This document shows positions 24,978 through 33,387 of a stretch of 52,021 nt of DNA, one piece after another. Positions within the stretch are counted from its first letter, which is position 1. Every line of letters begins with the position of its first letter. The position numbers and the translations under genes were made by a program. The stretch is from contig CAYXVE010000038.1 in NCBI GenBank assembly GCA_964468435.1, positions 1 to 52,021 of the forward strand, read 5' to 3'. Under the pieces are notes generated by a model that was not told where the DNA came from, made no database searches, and saw only the letters and a list, made by a program, of their open reading frames with translations. Source of the DNA: JBCCTX01 sp964468435 (lineage in GTDB: Bacteria; Bacteroidota; Bacteroidia; J057).

Positions 24978-26774
24978 ATGTCTGTGAAAAAGGATCCTGC
25001 TTTCATTTTGCTGACCCGGTTGGTTCACTTTGATCATCCGTCAGAACTCTATCTCGCATCCAAAACAGAATGTAGCCAGATCCTTCATTCTATGGAGGTG
25101 CCCGAGCAGGTTGGTGCAGGCCAATTGATTATTGAAGGTACTACTCCTCAGCATACGCTGGCGGAAATATTGAGAAAGCACGTAGATGCACTTATCTCAA
25201 TAGTTCACATTTCAGGGACACTCCAACAAATACCATCCCCAGACCAACAGGAGATTGCTTCTATACTAGGGCGTTACTCCAGCTTGAAAGCCGTTTTCCT
25301 AAGTGGATGTGCCTCGCTTTCATTTATTAAGGCTTTGTTATTGAAAGATATCCCATCAGTAATTGCAACTCAATATGATGAGCCAAATGAGTCAGCCACA
25401 CATATGGCCAACTCCTTCTACAGTCAACTTGGTATAGGAAAATCCATACGTGAGTCCTTTGATCATATTTGTGAGCAATTTGACGGCGTCGGGTATTATC
25501 GGGCAGAATATGAGTTTGAATATGATCAACTAAAATGGGATAGTATCAATGAAGACCAGATGCTTCACAATATACCTTGGGGACTGTATATTTTGAGAGA
25601 TCACCTAAATCAGCTCAATTGGCGTTTTCCACATACAGACCGGCTTATACAAATGATTCCTGCGGAGGAACCCGATCCTGCTCCCAGGCGCCCCAAATAC
25701 AGGACTCCGGTCATTATCGGATCGGCATTGTTGCTAAGCCTTATTTCTGTATTTCTTCTATACAGTTTCTGGACTAAGGAAGGAATACCACAAAGTCAAT
25801 GTCCATTTCCCGGAGACAATGCTGGAAACACGACCCTTATGTTGCCTGTATTTGATCAAAATCAAAAAATAAAAGATAGGCTAGGATACACAGACATGCT
25901 TAAAGAGTTCTTGTATGATATTGGTGATATCGAGGATACAGAGATTAAGTTTAAAGAGATCAAAGATCCCTCGAATATATTCCTTGCTATTGACCGGTAT
26001 ATCATCGATTGCTATACTGATCTGATGTTATGGGGAGAGTACAAGTCTGTCAACGATAACATGTTGCGCTTTAGCATGAACTTTGTCCTTCCAGAGATAC
26101 AAAGAGATTCTCTGATACATGGCTCCTTTTCCTGTAATATTTCACAAAATCCTGCTTCAACTCAAAATAAAACCGCGATCAAAGATCTCTTCTACACTGT
26201 GATGGGGACAGCTCTCTACGAAAAGCAGCAATATAGAGCTGCATTGGGGATGTTTGATAAAGTAAGTATGGAAAATGATACGCTCTATTCAACTGTTGCA
26301 TTCAAAATTGCTCAGAGCTATTCGCATTTGGGAGTCTTGGATACTGCTGAGAACTTCTATAGCCATGTGATTAAAATCATGCCTGATTGGGAGGCTGCTT
26401 ACAATGGCAGAGGTAGTATATATGCCAGAACCGAGAAATACGAAGAAGCTATTCGCGATTACAGTTATGCATTGGCTGTCGCTTCAGACTTCACCGAGGC
26501 ATTTTACAATCGCGGCCTCGTACATTACAAGCTAAAACAATACGAAGCATCACGTAATGATATGATTAGAGTCCTGGAGTTGCGACCTTCACACGCAGAA
26601 GCTACTGGAATGATCGCTGCTACTTTCGCAGTAGAACAGAATGAAGACTCTTTTTATTATTACCTAGAGGAAGCGCTTAAAAAAGAAATAGATATTGAAA
26701 AACTCAAGAGATATACAGATGTGGGGAGCTATCAGGCCGAAATGCGATTCAGAAAATTGATGAGCAAATATTGA
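24978..26774 (+). CDS. CHAT-like pseudoprotease, TM, TPR protein (paralogue B)
   Basis: The 598-residue protein repeats the plan of paralogue A with fewer TPRs. The CHAT-like part shows LISIVHISGTL (H77), LKAVFLSGCASLSF (C111), VIATQYDEPNESATHMANSF and YSQLGIGKSIRESFDHI, the latter very typical of CHAT domains. The second catalytic His is missing (HISGTL). A membrane helix at about 244-265 is followed by the CPFPG-headed domain with DLMLWGEY, about four TPRs, and the shared tail DSFYYYLEEALKKEI...RFRKLM. The ATG at 24978 is preferred to a GTG at 24972. Likely the same function class as paralogue A; the two may form a complex. Confidence 0.8.
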   Translation: MSVKKDPAFILLTRLVHFDHPSELYLASKTECSQILHSMEVPEQVGAGQLIIEGTTPQHTLAEILRKHVDALISIVHISGTLQQIPSPDQQEIASILGRYSSLKAVFLSGCASLSFIKALLLKDIPSVIATQYDEPNESATHMANSFYSQLGIGKSIRESFDHICEQFDGVGYYRAEYEFEYDQLKWDSINEDQMLHNIPWGLYILRDHLNQLNWRFPHTDRLIQMIPAEEPDPAPRRPKYRTPVIIGSALLLSLISVFLLYSFWTKEGIPQSQCPFPGDNAGNTTLMLPVFDQNQKIKDRLGYTDMLKEFLYDIGDIEDTEIKFKEIKDPSNIFLAIDRYIIDCYTDLMLWGEYKSVNDNMLRFSMNFVLPEIQRDSLIHGSFSCNISQNPASTQNKTAIKDLFYTVMGTALYEKQQYRAALGMFDKVSMENDTLYSTVAFKIAQSYSHLGVLDTAENFYSHVIKIMPDWEAAYNGRGSIYARTEKYEEAIRDYSYALAVASDFTEAFYNRGLVHYKLKQYEASRNDMIRVLELRPSHAEATGMIAATFAVEQNEDSFYYYLEEALKKEIDIEKLKRYTDVGSYQAEMRFRKLMSKY

Positions 26775-26829
26775 TTCTACTAAGATGATCAAGAAAAGGT
26801 GTTTATATTAGCCCATAGACCTTACTTTC

Positions 26830-27972
26830 ATGTTTTCCCTTATTATGCTTATCGCGTTATTGTTGGGTGTATGTATGATCATGTATATATGCTATATATT
26901 GGTGAGTACTTGGTATTTTTCGATGATCTCCTCTCCCACCCATCTCGTTTATTTACCTCAGGTATCGATCGTTATTCCAGCAAGAAATGAAGCTGGAAAA
27001 ATCCGTACATGTCTTCTTTCATTATTAGCCCAAAATTATCCTGAAAGCCGTTATGAAATCATCCTGGTAGATGACCAGTCTACGGACGATACTGTAGTTA
27101 TTGCCAGAGCTATTCAAGAGAATTTTTCACAACTCAAAGTGATACACTCCGACCCTCTACCAGGAACCAAGGCTTTCAAAAAGGCTGCTATTAACCAGGG
27201 TATCCAACAGGCAAAGGGTGAGATCATTGTGCAGATGGATGCAGACTGTTGGGTAGAGCCCGAATGGCTAAGTTCTCTGTTGGGTTATTTTGGAGATCAT
27301 GTAGGTATGGTATGTGGGCCAGTAGCCCTGGTATCTGGTCATAACCGCTGGTTCGAAAAACTTCAGGCATTAGAATCTATGGGATTAGTAGCACTGGGAG
27401 CCGCAGCACTTGCAGCCGGAAGAGGTAACATGTGCAATGGTGCTAATATGGCCTACCGGAAATCGCTCTTTGAGGCTGTAGGCGGTTTTGATCAGATCGA
27501 CCATTTCGCTTCGGGGGATGACGAACTGCTCTTGCAGAAGTTCAGAAAGCTCAAATACTGGAAGGTGGTTTTTGCCAAAAAATATCAGGCCATGGTATTT
27601 ACGCATTGCCTTACAGATTGGAGAGACCTCAAAGCCCAAAGAATTCGATGGGTAAGTAAAGCACGGTACTACAGGGATCGAAGTATCAATATTATTCAAA
27701 GCATTTCATATCTGGGCTTCCTTAGTTTCCCGATTTTGGGAATCCTGGGATTTCTTAGCCCTGCATGTTGGATCATCTTATCAGTGCTTTTTGTTTTGAA
27801 GTTTTCTGCCGATCTTGTATTAATGTTCAGAGCAGCCACCTTTTTCCGCAGGAAAGACCTCCTCATTTATTTACCAGGCTTGCAATTGTTGTATGTGCCT
27901 TATGTTTTATGGATAGGAATCGCGGGAAATCTGGTCAGGCAGTATCGATGGAAAGACAGAATGGTACAATAA
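26830..27972 (+). CDS. Family 2 glycosyltransferase, membrane-bound
   Basis: The 380-residue protein has an N-terminal membrane helix, then a GT-A domain: VSIVIPARNEAGKI, IILVDDQSTDDT, the DxD-like metal site QMDADCW, and the acceptor-side SGDDELLLQKF and QRIRWVSKA (Q/RxxRW type). Two or three C-terminal helices follow. This plan fits processive or cell-envelope glycosyltransferases that use a nucleotide sugar at the inner membrane. The nucleotide-sugar dehydrogenase 2.7 kb downstream could supply a uronic acid donor. The stop is one base from the next gene, so they are co-transcribed. Confidence 0.93.
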   Translation: MFSLIMLIALLLGVCMIMYICYILVSTWYFSMISSPTHLVYLPQVSIVIPARNEAGKIRTCLLSLLAQNYPESRYEIILVDDQSTDDTVVIARAIQENFSQLKVIHSDPLPGTKAFKKAAINQGIQQAKGEIIVQMDADCWVEPEWLSSLLGYFGDHVGMVCGPVALVSGHNRWFEKLQALESMGLVALGAAALAAGRGNMCNGANMAYRKSLFEAVGGFDQIDHFASGDDELLLQKFRKLKYWKVVFAKKYQAMVFTHCLTDWRDLKAQRIRWVSKARYYRDRSINIIQSISYLGFLSFPILGILGFLSPACWIILSVLFVLKFSADLVLMFRAATFFRRKDLLIYLPGLQLLYVPYVLWIGIAGNLVRQYRWKDRMVQ

Positions 27973-27973
27973 C

Positions 27974-28246
27974 ATGGATAACACACTAAACGAGGTCCAG
28001 TTTCAGATTCTGGATGCCATTTATTTTGTAGAACCTTTTACCAATATACTTGACGAGGTTGATGCGACGCGTCCGGTGATAGTGGATGAGTTGCGCAATA
28101 TGATAGATAAGGGCTGGATACAGGTGATGCAATACGACCAAGACAAGGGTAACTACATCAGAGCTAATATTTATGATACCGATCATCTCGAAGAATATTA
28201 TTTCCTTGCGACCAAGGAAGGACTTTTAAAGCACAATGGTCATTAA
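27974..28246 (+). CDS. Small conserved protein, winged-helix-like
   Basis: This 90-residue protein has no confident family. It begins NEVQFQILDAIYFVEPFTNI, then VIVDELRNMIDKGWIQVM, an acidic YDQDKGNYIRANIYD stretch, and ends FLATKEGLLKHNG. The pattern of helices ending in a WIQVM strand and LATKEGLLKH resembles a winged-helix domain, but residues for DNA contact are not obvious and it could be a protein-interaction module. It is tightly coupled to the glycosyltransferase (one base apart) and directly precedes the ABC permease. Confidence 0.75.
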   Translation: MDNTLNEVQFQILDAIYFVEPFTNILDEVDATRPVIVDELRNMIDKGWIQVMQYDQDKGNYIRANIYDTDHLEEYYFLATKEGLLKHNGH

Positions 28247-28260
28247 TCTGTTTCATCACG

Positions 28261-29337
28261 ATTGAATTCTGGAAGAAATATCGAAGAAATGTTCCTGCAG
28301 TACTGGGTGCTGTCTATCTCATGATATGTATCCTCGTGGCCATACTGGGATACCTGATCGCTCCAGATCATACCCGTTTCGCCAATCGTCAGGTAGTAGA
28401 GCTTGCCAGTTTACCTCCTGGAAGTAATGCTTTTATCTTAAAGGTTCCACGGGCAAATGAGAATGACCACCAAAGTATGGAATGGTTACTGGGATATGAC
28501 CAGTATTACATGCCCATCCCGTTGAGCGATACTTCGAGTATGGAATGGAATACAAAATTCATCAGTTTTGTCAGATATGGAGGCTTGAAAGATAGCTTGC
28601 CGGCCCACCAGTTTCCTGAACTAGACACAGTCTCTGGTTTAATAGAAAGTTATGTTGTCAGAGAGACTTTTCATATGGGTACAGATAAATACGGGCGGGA
28701 TATGCTGAGCAGGATCATTCTGGGATCCAGGATCAGCATCTCTATAGGTATGCTGGCGATGATACTCAGCCTGTTGATTGGAGTCACCCTGGGGGGTATT
28801 GCGGGTTATTCGGGAGGATGGGTAGACAGCGTTATATTATGGCTTATCTCAGTGGTGTGGTCGGTACCTGCCCTGTTAATGGCACTGGCCATAAGCTTTG
28901 TCCTAGGGAAAGGTTTCTGGCAGGTATTTGTAGCAATTGGGTTGTCGATGTGGGTGGATGTTGCGCGAATTGTTCGGGGCCAGGTACTCAGCACCAAAGA
29001 AGAGCTTTTTGTCGAGGCAGGAAAAGCATTGGGATTTTCTGATATGAGAATATTGATCAGACATGTTTTACCTAATGTGTTTAGTGCGATCATCGTGATC
29101 GGTGTAGCCAACTTTGGCGCGGCAGTACTTATCGAATCTGGTCTCAGCTTTCTGGGAATAGGGGTAGAAGTGCCCATTCCGACCTGGGGTCGTATGATAT
29201 ATGAAGGATATACGTATATTGTCTTTGAAACCGGAAAATGGCTCGCTTTTTATCCGGGTCTGGCATTGATAGCCCTGGTTGTATCGATTAATCTCGTGGG
29301 AATTGGATTACGGGATGCCTTGGATGTAAAAATGTGA
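28261..29337 (+). CDS. ABC transporter permease, OppC/DppC-like
   Basis: The protein has the peptide-transporter permease plan: a first helix, a long extracytoplasmic loop with HMGTDKYGRDMLSRIILG, then the transport domain with the EAA-type loop VEAGKALGFSDMRILIRHVL and LSFLGIGVEVPIPTWG. The start is uncertain. The first ATG (28321) cuts TM1 in half, while in-frame sequence upstream reads FWKKYRRNVPAVLGAVYL, the usual basic N-terminus of this family. No ATG, GTG or TTG is available upstream in this frame before a stop at 28174; only ATT at 28261 fits (giving 358 residues). No partner permease or ATPase is adjacent. Confidence 0.9.
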   Translation: MEFWKKYRRNVPAVLGAVYLMICILVAILGYLIAPDHTRFANRQVVELASLPPGSNAFILKVPRANENDHQSMEWLLGYDQYYMPIPLSDTSSMEWNTKFISFVRYGGLKDSLPAHQFPELDTVSGLIESYVVRETFHMGTDKYGRDMLSRIILGSRISISIGMLAMILSLLIGVTLGGIAGYSGGWVDSVILWLISVVWSVPALLMALAISFVLGKGFWQVFVAIGLSMWVDVARIVRGQVLSTKEELFVEAGKALGFSDMRILIRHVLPNVFSAIIVIGVANFGAAVLIESGLSFLGIGVEVPIPTWGRMIYEGYTYIVFETGKWLAFYPGLALIALVVSINLVGIGLRDALDVKM

Positions 29338-29343
29338 TTTGCG

Positions 29344-30573
29344 ATGGAGAATGTCTATAATACTACAGACCCACAGAAACTATTAGAATTAAAAAAGCTC
29401 GAATCAGAAGCTTTGCTGGATGTACTACGTACGATCAACCACGCAGAGCTTTCGATTGCTCAGTTATGTCTGGTAGCGAGAAATGTATTAAGAGCACAAC
29501 TGGGAATAAAAAAAATGTGCTTCTATTATGAATCAGAGGCTGGATGGCAGGAGGGAATGCGACTGGGTTTTCCTGAAATGACTCAGGAGGTTTTAATGGA
29601 GATCCGCCAATCCCGGATCATTACACAGGTTACAAACCAGGAACATCCTGGATTATCCGGTATAGGAGCTGAATATATTATCCCTATTGATAGTCGAGGT
29701 TCTTTCAATGCATATTTTATCATCGCTGATTTTGCAGATACAGAAGTTGAAGCACAGAATGATATTATCTTCGTGGAGACGCTAGGAAATATCCTGACTG
29801 TAGCTATCCGGAACAAGCAGTTGTTCAAGGAAAAAATGCGCCGTGAACTTTTGCTTCAGGAACTGGAAGTAGCTGAAACTATACAGCGTCAGTTACTAAT
29901 ATCAGACTTTGACCGCTTTCTCGAGATAGATGTTTACGGGATCAATCTCCCACATCACCATGTAGGAGGCGATTTTTATGATGTCATCAAAAAAGGTAAA
30001 GGTACTACCTTTGTATGTATTGCAGATGTATCTGGCAAGGGAATTGCTGCTGCCTTGCTTATGTCCAATTTGCAGGCCAATTTGAGGGCTTTATGTGCGC
30101 AATACAACGATCTGGGTATTATTGTTACTGAACTCAATCGGTTGCTATTTAAAATTACATCCGGTGATAAGTTCGTAACCTTGTTTATAACCCGTATTGA
30201 AACTCAACTGAAACAGTTTGCCTACATCAATGCAGGTCATAATTACCCCATGTTTATACGAAAACATGAATTTTCATCGTTAGACAAAGGATGTCTTCTG
30301 TTAGGGGTAATGCCGAAGATTGAGGTTGAAGAAGAGGTACTCTCCTATGAAGAGCAGGACTTGCTGTTCATGTTTACAGATGGTGTGCCTGAGCAGCGGG
30401 ATGTCAATGATCATATGTTTGGCCAGGAACGCCTGGTTGATTCATTAATGAAAGTAGCTGAGCAGGACGCGCACGGAATAGTATCTCATATCAAACAAGC
30501 ATTGGAAAAATATTCTACAAAAGTAGGATGGAATGATGATATTACTATGCTTGCGTTAAAATTTGTTAAATAG
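29344..30573 (+). CDS. GAF-like/SpoIIE (PP2C) serine phosphatase, RsbU-type
   Basis: The 409-residue protein has a GAF-like N-terminal half (about 30-165), a short coiled linker KEKMRRELLLQELEVAETIQ, and the SpoIIE phosphatase domain. Metal-binding motifs include HHVGGDFYDV, CIADVSGKGIAAALLMSN, YINAGHNYPMFI, LLFMFTDGVPE and NDDITML. Such enzymes dephosphorylate a STAS antagonist to release a regulator. The matching STAS protein and RsbW-like kinase are at 32295-33043, so a partner-switching module is likely, with the GAF-like domain as input. The start follows the permease stop by six bases. Confidence 0.93.
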   Translation: MENVYNTTDPQKLLELKKLESEALLDVLRTINHAELSIAQLCLVARNVLRAQLGIKKMCFYYESEAGWQEGMRLGFPEMTQEVLMEIRQSRIITQVTNQEHPGLSGIGAEYIIPIDSRGSFNAYFIIADFADTEVEAQNDIIFVETLGNILTVAIRNKQLFKEKMRRELLLQELEVAETIQRQLLISDFDRFLEIDVYGINLPHHHVGGDFYDVIKKGKGTTFVCIADVSGKGIAAALLMSNLQANLRALCAQYNDLGIIVTELNRLLFKITSGDKFVTLFITRIETQLKQFAYINAGHNYPMFIRKHEFSSLDKGCLLLGVMPKIEVEEEVLSYEEQDLLFMFTDGVPEQRDVNDHMFGQERLVDSLMKVAEQDAHGIVSHIKQALEKYSTKVGWNDDITMLALKFVK

Positions 30574-30646
30574 GAAGTATTAAAATTGCATAACATTATT
30601 TACCTTTATGCTAAACAATAATTTATTAATTCATCATCCATAATTT

Positions 30647-32041
30647 ATGTTGCAGTTTGCCGTAGATCACCTTGAAAAGCTCGATCTCAAAGCCTCTACA
30701 CTTGCTCAAAAAATTCAAAATAAAGATTCGCTCATTGGAATAGTAGGACTTGGTTATGTCGGTTTACCCATTGCATTTGAATTCTGTCAGAAAGGATTTC
30801 AATGTATTGGTATAGATGTATCTCAAAAAGTAGTTGATAATCTCACACAGGGCATCAATCATATAGAAGACCTCGACGATGGTGCTATAGCGGGTATTGT
30901 TCATAATGGATTGTTTCGTGCTTCAACCGATTATGAAGAGTTAGCCGCTGTGGATGTTATTTACATCTGCGTACCCACCCCATTCAATGACAACAAAGAT
31001 CCGGATATTAGTTATATCATGGATGCTGGAGAAAGCATTGCCGAAATACTCTCTCCCGGCCAACTGATCATTCTGAAAAGTACTACTTTTCCAGGGACTA
31101 CGGAAGAGTATTTGATCCCTAAACTGGCAAAAAGTGGCCTTGAAGCTGGTAGGGATTATTTTATTGCTTTTAGTCCTGAACGAGTTGATCCTGGAAACAA
31201 AGTATATCATACAGGCAATACCCCCATTGTAACAGGCGGTATCGATCAGACCAGCACGATCCTGGCCTCACTCGTCAACAATCAGATTGTGAATGAAGTA
31301 TACATGGTAGAAAACCCCAAAATCGCAGAGCTTGAAAAGCTTCTGGAAAACATATTCAGAAGTGTGAATATTGCGCTGGTAAATGAACTGGCACTCTTGT
31401 GCGAAAGAATGGGTGGTGTAAATGTTTGGGAGGTTATCGATGCTGCCAGTACCAAGCCTTTTGGGTTTATGCGTTTTACTCCTGGCCCAGGAGTAGGTGG
31501 ACACTGTATCCCGATTGATCCTTACTATCTGTCATGGCTGGCCAGAGAATACGATTTTGAAACCCGTTTCATAACCCTGGCAGCCAATGTCAACGAAAGT
31601 ATGCCTTATCACGTGAGTAACCTCGTCCTCAAACAGATTGCCAAACAGCCCATTGTACTGGCTGAGGCCAGAATATTGATCGTAGGTGCATCTTTTAAGA
31701 AGAATGTAAAAGATTTGAGAAACTCTCCTGCGGAGTCTATTATTTATAGACTCCTGGAAGAAGGCATTACCAATATTGACTATACAGATCCTTGGGCTCC
31801 AGAATATACCGTTGCGGGAAAAACCTACTACTCAGTAGATATTACATCTCAGTCGCTGGCTTCCTACCACTGTGTGGTATTGATTACGGACCACGATGCT
31901 TTTGATGTCCCATTTATCGTCCAGCATTCCCGCTACGTTGTAGATACGCGCAATATGACTCTTCATGTTGAGGGGATGGATGAGAAGATACTAGTGCTGG
32001 GTAGCACGCGTTCAAAGCCCAAATTCGTGCTGGAACATTGA
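30647..32041 (+). CDS. Nucleotide-sugar dehydrogenase (UDP-HexNAc type)
   Basis: The 464-residue enzyme oxidises the C6 alcohol of a UDP-sugar to a uronic acid using NAD+. It has the Rossmann motif IGIVGLGYVGLPIAFEF, then CVPTPFNDNKDPD, STTFPGTTEEY and SPERVDPGN. The catalytic cysteine is in GPGVGGHCIPIDPYYL, and ASFKKNVKDLRNSPA lies in the C-terminal domain. The WbpA/TviB/WecC-like form fits UDP-N-acetylhexosamine 6-dehydrogenases, but glucose cannot be excluded. It would feed capsule or exopolysaccharide synthesis, in line with the upstream glycosyltransferase. It is followed by a repeated hairpin (32069-32095). Confidence 0.93.
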   Translation: MLQFAVDHLEKLDLKASTLAQKIQNKDSLIGIVGLGYVGLPIAFEFCQKGFQCIGIDVSQKVVDNLTQGINHIEDLDDGAIAGIVHNGLFRASTDYEELAAVDVIYICVPTPFNDNKDPDISYIMDAGESIAEILSPGQLIILKSTTFPGTTEEYLIPKLAKSGLEAGRDYFIAFSPERVDPGNKVYHTGNTPIVTGGIDQTSTILASLVNNQIVNEVYMVENPKIAELEKLLENIFRSVNIALVNELALLCERMGGVNVWEVIDAASTKPFGFMRFTPGPGVGGHCIPIDPYYLSWLAREYDFETRFITLAANVNESMPYHVSNLVLKQIAKQPIVLAEARILIVGASFKKNVKDLRNSPAESIIYRLLEEGITNIDYTDPWAPEYTVAGKTYYSVDITSQSLASYHCVVLITDHDAFDVPFIVQHSRYVVDTRNMTLHVEGMDEKILVLGSTRSKPKFVLEH

Positions 32042-32068
32042 TTGACCTGTAAACCTAATTCACTGCTT

Positions 32069-32095
32069 GAGGAAGTCTCAAAAGTGGGCTTCCTC
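32069..32095 (+). terminator. Repeated hairpin, copy after dehydrogenase gene
   Basis: The left arm GAGGAAGTCT pairs with GGGCTTCCTC around a 7-base loop CAAAAGT; two pairs are G-U in RNA. A near-identical hairpin follows recA at 35748-35774, where those pairs are Watson-Crick. The shared flank (aggtactttttatt / agctactttattg) continues past the stem. It is likely a terminator or RNA element. Confidence 0.65.
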
Positions 32096-32238
32096 TAGGT
32101 ACTTTTTATTATTTTTTAAAAATGCTTCGACAGTTTTTAAAAACTAATAAACTAGACACTCATATACTGACATAATTAGTATCATTTTTAATGATAACCC
32201 GTATCAATAAACATTTAGTGCATTCCTAAGGAATGATC

Positions 32239-32276
32239 AAGGAACAAGTAGGTCGACTTTAAGACTTCCTTTTTTT
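32239..32276 (+). terminator. Candidate intrinsic terminator
   Basis: AAGGAA (32239-32244) pairs with TTCCTT (32266-32271), with an inner gtc/gac pairing, followed by a run of seven T. A second small stem (cattcc-taa-ggaatg, 32221-32235) precedes it. It would stop rightward transcription before the minus-strand rsbW-like gene. Confidence 0.5.
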
Positions 32277-32294
32277 GTAAAGATACTACGCACA

Positions 32295-32714
32295 TCACAA
32301 CATGGAAAGATGCTTCCCCAGTTTGTAGATAAAATGATCCTGATGCTCTTCAACTTTAACTTCATCCATAAGTCGCTTGACAAGCATGATTCCCAGGCCG
32401 CCTTTTCTGCGGTCGCGGATAATCTCTTCCAGCTTTTGAGGTTTGTACTTATCTATAGGAAAAGCTTTGCCAGTATCTTTGATTTCAATATATACAGTGT
32501 TGTCCTGGCGGTAAATAGTAAGTTCAATAGAAGAGAAGATATCACATTGGTGCTGATGAATGATACAGTTGGCACATACTTCGTCTGTAGCGAGGATAAT
32601 TTGTTGTGCAACCTTTCCTGTTACCCCCAATCTTTCGAGACGGGCATTGACAAACTCGCGGATAATTGCCAGGCTGAGTTTGCTACAGGGCACCTGAAGA
32701 TTTGACTTCGTCAT
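32295..32714 (-). CDS. RsbW-like anti-sigma/serine kinase ATP-binding protein
   Basis: The 139-residue protein is a stand-alone GHKL ATPase domain. It has a helix with LATDEVCANCIIHQHQ (N box, E/N residues for Mg-ATP), YIEIKDTGKAFP (G1 box, DxGxxF) and RKGGLGIMLVKRLMDEV (G2 box). Such proteins phosphorylate a STAS-domain antagonist and bind a partner such as a sigma factor. Its start overlaps the upstream STAS gene by four bases (ATGA), so translation is coupled. The partner protein it restrains is not in this window. Confidence 0.91.
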   Translation of the reverse strand: MTKSNLQVPCSKLSLAIIREFVNARLERLGVTGKVAQQIILATDEVCANCIIHQHQCDIFSSIELTIYRQDNTVYIEIKDTGKAFPIDKYKPQKLEEIIRDRRKGGLGIMLVKRLMDEVKVEEHQDHFIYKLGKHLSML

Positions 32715-33043
32715 GTAAACATCTTTTCCACTTCTGCCTGATCGACAATGGGGATAATTTGGTTCAAGCCGAGTAGTTCAAAGACATCTTTTACATTCTC
32801 CGACAATTGCGACAAAATTATTTTCCCACCTTTGTGTTTAATCTCATCAATATAGGAAATAAAGACCCCCATTCCAGCACTGGAAATATACTCAACATCT
32901 TGGAAATTGACGTGAATATTCACTTGATCGTTTTCGATCAGTTTCTGTATCACTTCATCCAGATGTACCGAAGAGTTGGCATCCAGTTCTCCTTTAGGTT
33001 GCAAGGTGATGTATTTATCCTCACTTGTCTGTTTGATTTCCAT
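32711..33043 (-). CDS. STAS-domain anti-sigma factor antagonist, RsbV-like
   Basis: The 110-residue protein is a single STAS domain. VNFQDVEYISSAGMGVFISY contains the serine pair S54/S55, at the position phosphorylated in SpoIIAA/RsbV proteins, followed by the conserved GMG. It should be phosphorylated by the neighbouring kinase and dephosphorylated by the SpoIIE phosphatase at 29344-30573. The ATG at 33043 is chosen because it gives the normal STAS N-terminus; an upstream in-frame start at 33091 would fall at the predicted transcription start. A good promoter lies at 33098-33131. Confidence 0.93.
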   Translation of the reverse strand: MEIKQTSEDKYITLQPKGELDANSSVHLDEVIQKLIENDQVNIHVNFQDVEYISSAGMGVFISYIDEIKHKGGKIILSQLSENVKDVFELLGLNQIIPIVDQAEVEKMFT

Positions 33044-33097
33044 TATGTTAATTCCTACGTCAAAGGGGTTGATAGGTTTTACCACGCTCACGGCAGG

Positions 33098-33131
33098 CTA
33101 AAATAACGGAAGAATCATCACTTTGCAAAAA
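33098..33131 (-). promoter_or_regulatory. Promoter of the STAS-kinase operon
   Basis: On the minus strand TTTTTG (33131-33126), a 20-base spacer, and TATTTTAG (33105-33098), one mismatch from TAnnTTTG. Transcription would start near 33091, giving a leader of about 48 bases before the STAS ATG at 33043. Confidence 0.5.
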
Positions 33132-33134
33132 TAG

Positions 33135-33164
33135 ATAGAGGCAGCCAAAGTGAACTGCCTCTAT
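33135..33164 (-). terminator. Strong hairpin upstream of the STAS promoter
   Basis: Perfect 10-bp stem atagaggcag/ctgcctctat with a 10-base loop. On the minus strand it is followed by CTATTTTTGC, terminator-like, but no leftward gene lies before it. It abuts the -33 box of the STAS promoter, so it may block read-through into that promoter or be a protein-binding site. The remainder up to 33387 is AT-rich with only a low-complexity open frame that I do not call. Confidence 0.5.
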
Positions 33165-33387
33165 TCTCCACAACCATGAAAACACTTATCCTAATAGTAA
33201 TTATTATAGAAGAAACCATCTTAATCTCAATATTGTTTTTTATATGTAAACCAAAACCGTTGATTTGCATATATATCTTGCAATCTGTAGTGATTGGGAT
33301 TCAAATTGAAGATATTTACTTGATCATTGAGACAACACATAGCATAATCATTTTGTGGTTGGGATATTCGATATAATCTTTATAGTT

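Noticed and set aside
33176..33376. 66-residue hydrophobic open frame
   Set aside because: Low-complexity Ile/Leu-rich product of an AT-rich intergenic stretch, with no family resemblance and no clear ribosome-binding site.
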